Shown one piece after another: positions 7,671 through 15,916 of a stretch of 17,888 bases of DNA. The stretch comes from Bremia lactucae (lineage: Eukaryota > Oomycota > Peronosporomycetes > Peronosporales > Peronosporaceae): the NCBI RefSeq assembly GCF_004359215.1, contig NC_090615.1, positions 3,852,313 through 3,870,200 of the forward strand, written 5' to 3'. Made by a program: the position numbers and the translations under genes. Within the stretch, counting starts at the first letter, position 1, and every line of letters begins with the position of its first letter. The notes under the pieces are model-generated. The model had not been told where the DNA came from. It made no database searches and saw only the letters and a program-made list of their open reading frames with translations.

Positions 7671-10418
7671 TGCGAAATCTCATACAAAAAGAATTACCAC
7701 GTATCAAAACGTGTCATTTACGTCGAGTGCGCCATGTTTTACAAGAAACTCGCAAGCAATTGTCTACTTATTTCCATTCTCACCAAGTGGTTCGAAACGA
7801 ACGGTACCGAAAAATCCAGTGGTCGGAGTTTGCACGTGAGTACTGCTTGCCATCATTTCTTGATTCGAGATAATGTTCTAATTAATGTGAAAGACCACCA
7901 AACGTGGCTTGATGTGTCTTCAATTGAGCGAATTACGGCTAAGCGAAAGCTCCAGCAATATCCACAGACTAATCTCCCTTACAATTCTTTGGTTGGAGAT
8001 GTGCAGTACTGGATATATCGAAACAAATGTCCTCACGACTTTCACGTTTATCCAGAAACGGTCGCGTATTTACCAAACGAAATAAGTGCTATTTGCCGCT
8101 CGTTTACAATGATAGGCATCCGAAAAAATGTTTTTGTGGAAGATGACCCGATATTAACGTACGTGCCGTATTTGGGGGATGGCGAGCGCTTAGTGATTGA
8201 AAACAATCTCTACACGGCCACAACCATTGGCAAAGAACGTCGTATGGCTGAATTTGGTGAAGGAGAAGAGCTAAAGGAACATACGCGAAGTTGCCGAGAA
8301 AGCGATATTGACGAATGTCTTTTGCGAGTCGTTGTGAACATATGTGGAGGCAGGGAGCAAGCATTTAAAGCACTGGAGCAAGAAGGTGGGATGCAAAGAC
8401 CACGGTTGGATTACGATGAATTAATAGCTAGTAACAAAACTAAAGCACGAATAGCTTCACAGATCACAAAAGTAAAGGAGTGCATCAATTCGTCTGCTAA
8501 TAAAGCGGTGAATCCTGCTTGTCAAGCGCTACGTCGGCTTTCAACGAAATGCTGGTTTCTGCAAGATAGTATGAATTTAAAGACATTATCACTACCTATG
8601 AAACTGCAGCCTCCAGTGTCGGTTTTTGAGTCAAATTACGGGCAATCACCAGAAGCTCTTGGTCTTCGAGATCGCACAACATTTGATGGAATTTCCGAGT
8701 GGTATCGCGATCTCTTTTGTCGGCGGTGTTTTATTTATGATTGTATTGAGCATGGCATTCAAAATCCTCAACGTCGTCAACGGGAAGATCCAGTTTATCC
8801 GATGATGACAGTTCCAAGTCTAATGCATATTCGACACGAGTTAGTGGATTTAGACAATGAGACTGATCATCAAAAGATCAAGTTGATGACATCTTCTAAT
8901 GTCGATGAGATTGTTGAGCTTTGCCTTTCTTCATCTGATGACGAAGTACAAGAAACCACGAGTTTACAATCACGTACAGCTCAACGACCAATTGCAAAGT
9001 ATCGGCGATCAAGACGTACACAGACTCGGATTAGCTCGTTGGCTACGAATAGTTTGATTACTCAAGAGAAAATGGTGGAATCGGAGAGACTGGCCAAGTT
9101 GGAAAAACGACGGAAGCGACGTAAACAGTTTCGACAATCTGCTGATAATTCGGAATATCTCGATAACTCTTATTTGCCTGCTGTAGCGCTTCGTATGAAA
9201 ACATTAGCGTCTAAGACTCACCCTTGTGGCTCATGCTGTTGGATCGGTGCAAATCCAAACGAATCAATTTCGTGTCAACAAGTGGATACAATTCTTGTTA
9301 GAAAAATTGCGTCTGCGCTTGGACCAAATGCCTGCGTAATTGCTGCTATTCTCAAGAGCCCAAGCTGTACATGTGCTAAAATTTGGAGATTGCTAACAAA
9401 AGACTTAAAACGACAAGAACGTGGTGAGCAACTCAGCACCGAAGTCGCATCTTCTGCTGAAAAACAGCGAAAGAAAGGAAGAAAGAGTGCTGAAGCTGGC
9501 GTGACTTGCCCAATAGTGCCGCGTGTTCGAAACGCAGAATTGAGCACCGAACGTGAAAGGAAAGTGAGCTTTAAACCATGCAATCACGACGGTCTTTGCG
9601 ACGTAGCTTGTGGCTGCATGAAACGAGGTCACGCTTGCAATCGAACGTGCTCGTGTTCCAGAGATTGTCGTAATCGATTTCAAGGATGCAAATGTTTTGT
9701 TGGCAATTGTCATACCTCAGCGTGTCCTTGTTGGAGTGCTGGACGAGAGTGTGACCCTGATTTTTGTTTCACGTGTGGTGCGAGTGATGCCGCTGTTGTG
9801 GCATTCCATGCACTGGGCAAATCATGGGGTAGCAACCAACTTCGACTGTGCCATAATGTCAATATGCTGCTGGGAAGTATTCAAAAGAATGTTGGCGTAT
9901 CTTTTTCATCAACACATGGATGGGGGGCGTTTGCGCTGGAACCAATAAGCAAAGATGAGTTCGTGTTGGAATATACTGGCGAATTGATTTCGGATGAAGA
10001 GGCTGAACGACGGGGAGCCATGTACGACCGCAAGTCGATAAGTTACCTCTTTGGAGTGAATAGTGAATATGTTGTGGATGCCGCTCGAAAAGGCAACAAG
10101 GCAAAATTTGCCAACCACAAGGCCAAAAAAGAAGCAAATCTCGATGTTCGGATTATTGTGTCGAATGGCGAACATCGCATTGGTCTCTTTGCAAACGAAA
10201 CGATTGAAATTGGGGCCGAACTGTTTTTCGATTATGGTTACACGCACGATAGCGCGCCAACTTGGAGTCAGCATCACAAGCCAATCTCCGAGAAAGGCGT
10301 CTACGCAATTGTTGACGAAGAAAATGAGTGGGAGTATGTAATTCGCTACGTGTTGTGTGTATGTACGTGACAATTTGACTAACCAAGCGTTATATGTGGT
10401 TGTAGACAGTGGGAATAG
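7671..10418 (+). CDS. E(z)/EZH: Enhancer-of-zeste-type histone H3K27 methyltransferase (PRC2 catalytic subunit)
   Basis: Catalytic subunit of Polycomb repressive complex 2, which methylates H3 lysine 27 in the nucleus. Exons seen are 7671-7835, 7894-10333 and 10406-10418. The intron 7836-7893 joins WSEFA to HHQTWL in phase. The last intron 10334-10405 has GTATGT, a CTAAC branch site and TTGTAG, and gives an acidic tail ending EWEQWE; reading through would stop at 10370. Blocks in order: basic N-terminal helices; VEDDPILTYVPYLGD (about 8131-8185; VEDE..PYMGDE in EZH2); FCRRCFIYDC (about 8710-8745); a SIM-like EIVELCLSSSDDE (about 8907-8947); a SANT2-like region (about 9220-9410); CXC cysteine cluster (about 9580-9780); SET (about 9890-10240) with GWGAF, EYTGEL, KFANH and FFDYGY. 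The exon at 7671 lacks an ATG, so at least one upstream exon is missing from these coordinates. Confidence 0.92.
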
Positions 10419-10637
10419 CCTCAAATGATCACTTTTGGAAATTGGTGGCCTAGCTACCGTACTAAATGTGACTTTGCACGTTAAGAAGGTTTAGATCCTC
10501 TTGTTGGATCTCAACTGAACAATTCAGCAAATTACTATCGTCCAAGCCGCTAATTAGGTCTCGTTTCTTCGCTCTTACAAGTTGTGTTTACGCGAACAAG
10601 AGGATTAGCTGGCTACATTGGTTAATTTGAGAACAAT
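10419..10637. other. Intergenic 3' of E(z), no gene seen
   Basis: No ORF or RNA gene is recognised. It likely contains the 3' UTR of E(z) and marks the change from the gene block to repeats. Confidence 0.55.
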
Positions 10638-10871
10638 TGTCACGGGGTACCTTTCACAAGTACTGATCAGTACTAGTTAACCTTACACAGATTTTAGTGT
10701 ATGTAGGGTGCCTCGAAACTTCACGTAAACAATAGTACAGAGGAAGGTAAGAGTCTTTAGCTACCAAAAGGTAATTCAATGGATTTATAATTAATGAAAA
10801 ATAAAACTGTATTAATATACTTAGTTTCACGTAACGACTCAATAGGAAATAATAATGTTGTGACGGTTACA
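10638..10871. mobile_element. Probable solo LTR, 234 bp
   Basis: The segment begins TGTCACGGGG and ends GGTTACA, giving TG..CA ends, and carries an AATAAA signal in its second half. A perfect 16-bp palindrome lies at 10659-10674. Its 3' end resembles the end of the 1-275 segment (TTTCAYGTAACGA, then GTTACA). The flanking 5-mers (ACAAT before, TTAAA after) do not match, so no target-site duplication supports it, and no internal region is attached. Confidence 0.45.
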
Positions 10872-10913
10872 TTAAATCGAACAAGTAATCTATAAGAAAA
10901 GCACCTAAAGTCC

Positions 10914-11113
10914 GATGCTGGGTTCGAAAAAGGCGTCCTATATGTGACTACTAATTAAAGCTGGCATCGTTTCGTTACGTATGGTAGGGCACTGTACATA
11001 CATGTTGTAGACGGGACGCGAGACAGTAGCCAATGGGCATGCCAGACAGTAGCCAATGGAATTGGACGTAGCAACGGTCGTAGTAATAAAAAAAGTCGGG
11101 TAGCAATATCATT
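10914..11113 (+). repeat. Dispersed repeat copy 1 (about 200 bp)
   Basis: Direct repeat of 12841-13060. It starts GATGCTGGGTTCGAAAAA and ends GCAATATCAT. Inside are two tandem AGACAGTAGCCAATGG units at 11021-11036 and 11044-11059, so two CCAAT motifs lie 23 bp apart. It ends with two units related to GTCGGGTAGCAATAAAAAA. Possible identities are a transposon terminal repeat, the promoter part of an LTR, or a MITE; none is proven. Confidence 0.8.
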
Positions 11114-11639
11114 TCATATTATTGATTTCTATAGTTATATTTATAAATTCTGTATTTTTGATTTAAATCTTTTCGATAGAAAACATGTTTTAAAAATATA
11201 TTTGAAATTACAAAAAATTGTTTAAATGTTGGTTTTAAAAATGCAAGTATCGAAAAAATGGGATTTTAGTAATTATCTATTTTTAAACACAACAAAAGGG
11301 TATTTTACCCTACAGTAATTGTACTACACAACGGCTGGTGAATCGTTGTTGATGTGTGTCCCATTACAGGGAATTCCATTAAAAGAGAATAACATGCTAC
11401 ACTTTTGACGGAATACGCCTAACATTAATTTTCACCCGAGCCATGTAATCTTAGATGAAGTGAAGCCGTTTCGAATGCCGCACCAACCGCCGCTTTCACG
11501 GATGCACTAACTGCTTCGACGTTTTAACACATTCTCATGACACACCACCTCATTCGTACTAATGGATTCGCAATTTAGTTGTCCACGTAATAGTTGCTGG
11601 GTGTAATGACAAGAACAGACTTTCGCAAAGTAGTGGACG
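11114..11639. other. AT-rich spacer, no gene seen
   Basis: About 11114-11310 is very AT-rich with no open frame. The part from 11311 to 11639 has more balanced composition and probably continues the decayed minus-strand retroelement, but I cannot align any motif in it. Confidence 0.5.
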
Positions 11640-12020
11640 ACATCGATAGTGGCAAGTGTTTCCCTTCTAATTTATAATTCGCTGTCGACAACGCTTTGAC
11701 AGATTGCTTTCCTCAATTGTGTCACTATAACCTTGAGTTGAACCGGGTTTATTTATGGCGTCTCAAACAAAAAGGCAGATTGTATTAAGCTTTGCTTGAT
11801 ACCTTTAAAGGAACGCTGACAATCAGCGTTCTATAACCATTTCTCGTCTTTTTTCAAGAGACGAGAGATATGAACTGTCATCTCGGCATAATTGTGGGAG
11901 TACTTGTGCAAGTACGCCGCTAATCCAAGGAACTTTCTAAGTTCCTTGACTTCGACTAGAACTGGCCAGTAATTGCCTTGATCTTTTCAGGATCAGGGCG
12001 CACGCCGTGTTTACCGACTA
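11640..12020 (-). pseudogene. Ty3/Gypsy pol fragment (RT thumb/connection, start of RNase H)
   Basis: Read on the minus strand from about 12013, the sequence gives GVRPDPEKIKAIT, then VKELRKFLGLAAYLHKYSHN and SRLLKKDEKW. This is the typical end of a Gypsy reverse transcriptase, running into the region before RNase H. In-frame stops and frame breaks follow (for example just after KKDEKW). The catalytic YxDD core is missing. It runs opposite to the larger element at 13061-16899 but resembles the same part of it. Confidence 0.8.
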
Positions 12021-12022
12021 GT

Positions 12023-12133
12023 ATAAAAATAAAAAACATCAAAGATAACAACGTAAAAGAAATAAAATGCGAAGGAGTCTTTATCGCGATTGGCCATAAA
12101 CCAAATACAGAAATGTTTAACTTACACTATTAA
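12023..12133 (+). pseudogene. Thioredoxin reductase fragment (TrxB-like)
   Basis: A 37-codon frame contains KEIKCEGVFIAIGHKPNTEMF, ending at TAA 12131. The GVFIAIGHxPNT segment is a hallmark of low-molecular-weight thioredoxin reductases, near the start of their C-terminal FAD-binding part. Neither the catalytic CxxC nor the GDV motif is present. The composition is AT- and lysine-rich, more like bacterial (for example alphaproteobacterial) TrxB. It may be a captured or transferred gene piece. The match is by eye over a short stretch. Confidence 0.6.
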
Positions 12134-12135
12134 AA

Positions 12136-12246
12136 CTAGTAAAGCTGCTCAAGCTTTCCTTCTTCTGACTCTTCTAAACCTGGTGTATCAACTATAGTAA
12201 ACTCCATTGGCCCTTTTTGTTTGATATTTAGCCATGGAACATACAT
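12136..12246 (-). pseudogene. Possible P-loop GTPase fragment (G3 motif)
   Basis: A 36-residue minus-strand frame reads MYVPWLNIKQKGPMEF, then TIVDTPGLEESEEGK, ending at TAG. DTPG is the G3 (Walker B) motif of many GTPases, usually preceded by beta-strand residues as here. There is no G1 P-loop and no NKxD. It lies tail-to-tail, two bases from the thioredoxin reductase fragment. The assignment rests on one motif. Confidence 0.3.
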
Positions 12247-12447
12247 TTATACGCCATAACTCTGTTAATTCATTTTTAGCAATTTTTATTAAGCCTTACA
12301 AGAAATCATTTTGCACAAAGAGCGCCAGCTTCTTTGAAGCCATGAATACCTTTAATTGCCTGTAAAGCAAGCATTGTTCAGCGTTGACGCCGTGTAGCAG
12401 GCATTATTATGGTCCATAATCTCCTAAATATCTGTAGCTTTCCTTTC
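12247..12447. other. Unassigned segment, possible further gene debris
   Basis: No intact gene. On the minus strand a short frame (about 12323-12385) contains KGIHGFKEAGALCAK, which looks protein-like but has stops on both sides, and I cannot assign it. Confidence 0.35.
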
Positions 12448-12458
12448 GGGGGGGGGGG
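12448..12458 (+). repeat. Run of 11 G
   Basis: An uninterrupted homopolymer of 11 guanines at 12448-12458, followed by CGGG. It is prone to slippage in replication and sequencing. Confidence 0.95.
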
Positions 12459-12477
12459 CGGGTCTTGCTGCTTAAAC

Positions 12478-12733
12478 ATGGAGTCGACGAGACCCACACG
12501 TTCATCGCGCGGATGTCATCTGGTTAAAAAAATCGATGAGGAGAAAAAGTTGTCGCTAAGGATCTTATCGGATATTTTTTTTCGTACTCGTTAATTCTGT
12601 TCAGAGTTATGATGAAATGCTTTCGAAATTGGCGGCAGAAAATACGATGTTAATTCAGTTAACTGCTAAAAGTCCTATGGAACGATGTGTGAGGTTGAAA
12701 GGCAAAGGGAGTGAATTTTCACCCAATCGATAA
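12478..12733 (+). pseudogene. Unrecognised broken ORF
   Basis: ATG at 12478 opens a polar, basic frame (MESTRPTRSSRGCHLVKKID) that stops at about 12594. A one-base change of frame in the T8 run at about 12575-12582 lets a second frame continue to TAA 12731. That second frame contains YDEMLSKLAAENTMLIQL, which is heptad-like and could form a coiled coil. The second half overlaps arm 1 of the inverted repeat. No family recognised; a splice across the break is also conceivable. Confidence 0.35.
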
Positions 12734-12830
12734 GTAAGAAGTTCTAAAACTTCAGACTGAATTATCAACGTATTCTCTGCCGCTACTTTCGAAAGCATTT
12801 CATCATAACTCTGAACATAATTAACGAGTA
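12585..12830. repeat. Long inverted repeat, 75-bp arms, 96-bp spacer
   Basis: Arm 1 is 12585-12659 and arm 2 is 12756-12830 in reverse complement, with about 6 mismatches over 75 bases. A transcript through it would fold into a long hairpin. Arm 1 contains coding-like sequence (YDEMLSKLAAEN). Arm 2 ends 10 bp before repeat copy 2. Confidence 0.9.
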
Positions 12831-12840
12831 TTGATGGAGT

Positions 12841-13060
12841 GATGCTAAGTTCGAAAAATGCGGTTCTGTCTGTGACTACGAATTAAATCTGGCATCGTTC
12901 CATTACGTCTGGTAGGGCACTGTACATACATGATGTAGACGGGACGCGAGACAGTAGGCAATGGGCATGCCAGACTGTAGCCAATGGGGTGAACGTATTA
13001 ACGGTCGGGTGGCAATAAAAAAAGTCGGGTAGCAATAAAAAAGTCGGGTGGCAATATCAT
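12841..13060 (+). repeat. Dispersed repeat copy 2 (about 220 bp)
   Basis: Direct copy of 10914-11113 with the same start (GATGCT..GTTCGAAAAA) and end (GCAATATCAT); by eye most positions match. It has three GTCGGGT-led units at 13004, 13024 and 13043 (period 19-20 bp) where copy 1 has two, which explains the extra 20 bp. Confidence 0.8.
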
Positions 13061-13539
13061 CTTCCTATGTTTATTCATTTTTATTTATTATCTAATAAGG
13101 TTTTTAGTATGGGTATTATATTTGGCGGCCGCCAGATATAAATTTGACGGCCGAAATCTATTTTATATTAGCTAGAGTAAGCTGATAGATTTAATAAGTA
13201 AATAAAGTTCAGTTCCCCTTTTGATCTTGAAGCGTCTAGTTCCTTCCTAAGGCTAGCGCATTGATCTGTGAGAAAAATAATCTTCTCTAAGGTGTATACT
13301 CTCGGGCATTAGTTGCCACTTGGTTTTATAAGCCCCTAAATCCCTTAAACTAGGATTCACTAAGCTTTAATAGCTTGTGCGACTCCCTGAGCTGTTAAAC
13401 CTATTAGTTTCATAGCACTAAAAGACTTTTTGGGTCTATAAGTCTACCTCTGACTTTAGGAGCGAGGTAGTTCCGCTACACCTGGGGGCACTTGTAGTCA
13501 ATCTACGCCTGAGTGTTTATAAACTAAGCCTTTACTGAG

Positions 13540-14292
13540 ATGGAAACGTTTTTCCAGAACTTTCAAAGGCACAACACACAGCGTACGAGATGCTCAAAAG
13601 TTTGTTTGGGCTTGAACATATTGAGTTTATTTGTACTCAGGGACCAGAGGTTCTACATGCAAGGCTTGAAGCCTTTTATGAAGTATGAATCCTCCCGGAT
13701 CGGACAGGTCCAGGATCACCTAGCGGCATCTATGCCAACTCGGAACATTTCTGTACCTGATTCAGAGCCTAAGACTCACCCTCTTGCTGTCAATGCTAAG
13801 ACTTTAAAGGGAAAAGGGTAAAAATCTCCCTTTTTGATTTAAGTAGATGGAGATGTCCATAAACTTCACCTTAATCTTGACAGAACGACAAAAGGTGACA
13901 TTGCCATTTCCAAGCTTGGAGGTAGGGCCATTGAATGGGCACTCTCGTGCAGTACGTCTATAGACGACGCTTTTCATTCGTGGGATTCGCTAAAACAACA
14001 TATGACCAGCATGTTTACATCGCCTGATCAGGCTTTTCGCATGCGATCAAGGCTCATAGCGACTCGTCAGGGTAGACGAACCCTAGGGGACTATGTCCAG
14101 GAGTTGAGAACTCTCATTGCATCTATGCATCAAGACCCGGCGCAAGAAGCAACTGTCGTGATAGTCTTGATGGGGGATCTCAATGAAGGCGTTACCCGGA
14201 CGGAATTATTCCGATCTCTTCCTGCTACTTTATAAGAGGCAGTAGCCATAACGCTATGCGCTGAGTTCGGCTTCAAGTCTGCACGTGTAAGG
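13540..14292 (+). pseudogene. Broken retrotransposon gag
   Basis: ATG 13540 opens 93 codons. The frame is then lost, and a second frame from about 13845 gives a Retrotrans_gag-like core: DIAISKLGGRAIEWALS, then FRMRSRLIATRQGRRTLGDY and VQELRTLIASM, then LFRSLPATL before a stop at 14233. The reading continues beyond the stop as EAVAITLCAEFGF. The order matches the intact Gag at 16915 (SHLRGKASEWAYS, QAKRSLQEYVQEMRS, LFRKVPSTMEEAIQIAL), but the sequences differ enough to be separate families. A clear CCHC knuckle was not found. Confidence 0.75.
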
Positions 14293-15916
14293 ACACCTGT
14301 TTACCGTACAAGCTTTTTAAGAACATCGGTATCGTCAAATAGACCGGAACCCGTGGGTTTAAGCTCGTTGAGGAAGGAGAAGAAGCACTTTGAGCTGTGA
14401 ACCAGCCTAAGTATGTGCGGGAGCACGAAACATTTACGTCCGGCTTGCCTCCTACGCAACACGCGCAAAGCTCGAAAGAGCATCAATTCCGACCTATACC
14501 AGAAATCTGGTACGGTGCAGAAAAACGTCGATACCCAGTAGGTGCGGGGCGCCCTACTGGGGAAGACCTAAGCTCTGTTGAACCTTTTGGAGGTGAGAGT
14601 AACAATGCTTTCAGCATTCAGTGAATCGTATTAAAACGAGTGTCACTCGAACGGAGTACGTGCCGTCCCACCCTCTCTTGCTGAGTCGGCTCAAAATTAA
14701 TGTTTTCAACATTGAGATTTAACTCAGATATTGCAATGTCTAAAACACTGACCGATCAAGTCAGTAATTCGCGCCAATAGCGCTTTTGTTGCCTAGCAAA
14801 GGTAGGTTCATGACTCTCCGAAACTTTGCTAGGAACATTTCGCGTCGCGCCAAAGGTCTTAGACCTCCAATCGATCTATCGCTCATGGCGTTCAAGCCAG
14901 GCCATATCAAGGATAACATCTTTTCTCGAACCTAAAACAGGGAGTCGAGACAGCGTTCCATACTGTCAAAGTCCAGATACTTCATTCTTAAGTTCAACGA
15001 AACTTTAGGAACAGTGACACGAGTCCCAGTCGCGAAGCGAACAGTGATTGTATCACATTTATGCGCTTTAAGCGCCTAAACATATTGATGACTTCCCTCA
15101 AGGGAAAGACGTCGTGCATAATTGCAAGACGCCCATGAGTCAATTAAAACTGACCATGGCTTATCAAGGCCCTTCACAGTCGCTTGAACAACTAGCAAGC
15201 CAGGCTTGTACTCACGCCATTACGCACCGAGCTGATTGGGGCTAGGTCCTGCGTAGGCCTGAGGCCGAGTCAAGTAATATCCTTGAAATACGTGGCGTGG
15301 CGCGTCTAAGTCCACCGAGTGTGGTCGGCCGAGGTGGCACCATACTGAGTGTCAATAGTGACAATATTGGCGGTTCGCCAGGGCATTTTTCGGGTCAACC
15401 CTTTTAATGCACGTGAAGTGACACGTAAAGAGTCACTGGAAAGGAAGTTGAGTTACATAACTCCTTGTCGGATGTCCAATTAGACGCCAGCTTGGTAAAA
15501 GAACCAATGCAGGCTGAAAGGTTGGGTACGTGAATGTCCCGCCCTCTAAGAGGCGTATTACCTCTATAGCCTCACAAAGTGATAGGTGCGAACAATTGCA
15601 TACGCTTGTAAATGATGTAACCGGTAACATCGAATGAGAAGTCAGCCTGGCGGCAATCCCATCGTTACATGCTCTTTTAGAGCAAGACGGAATGCTAATG
15701 ATGAGTGAGGCCGAGCCTTTACTTGTCTGAGATGGTGGTCATTCGACCAACAATCAAGTAAAACTCATTGTCACTTCTAGACGAAGCTGCCCTGCCCTGG
15801 ATGACACAAGCTGCACTTAGTGTGCGGAGTGGGTCATCGATCCTTAAAGATCAAACGGATCCACTTTATTCCTTGAGTAATTCCAAGATGTGGTATGTAC
15901 CATCAGCTGTTTTACC
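14293..15916 (+). other. Decayed central part of the Gypsy element
   Basis: No frame stays open for long and no protease motif is recognisable. Short frames are presumably remnants of the gag end, the protease and the RT N-terminus. Perfect hairpins recur, for example 14534-14542/14553-14561 and 14792-14800/14825-14833. Confidence 0.5.

Noticed and set aside
7734..7893. ATG 7734 as the start of E(z)
   Set aside because: This frame lies over the exon 7671-7835 and the intron 7836-7893. The other frame there matches the basic helical E(z) N-terminus and splices in phase.
9909..10424. 171-codon minus-strand ORF
   Set aside because: Opposite the SET domain; no motif and no gene-like context.
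10633..10876. Target-site duplication around the LTR-like unit
   Set aside because: Flanks ACAAT and TTAAA do not match.
10914..10935. tRNA gene or tRNA-derived SINE suggested by GGTTCGA (B-box like)
   Set aside because: No A box at the right distance and no cloverleaf; copy 2 has AAGTTCGA instead.
13004..13060. CRISPR-like array from the GTCGGGT repeats
   Set aside because: Only three 19-20 bp tandem units without distinct spacers, in a eukaryotic context.
14397..15008. Small ORFs at 14397-14624 and 14826-15008 as genes
   Set aside because: They lie in the decayed Gypsy element, have no recognisable motif and are interrupted frames.
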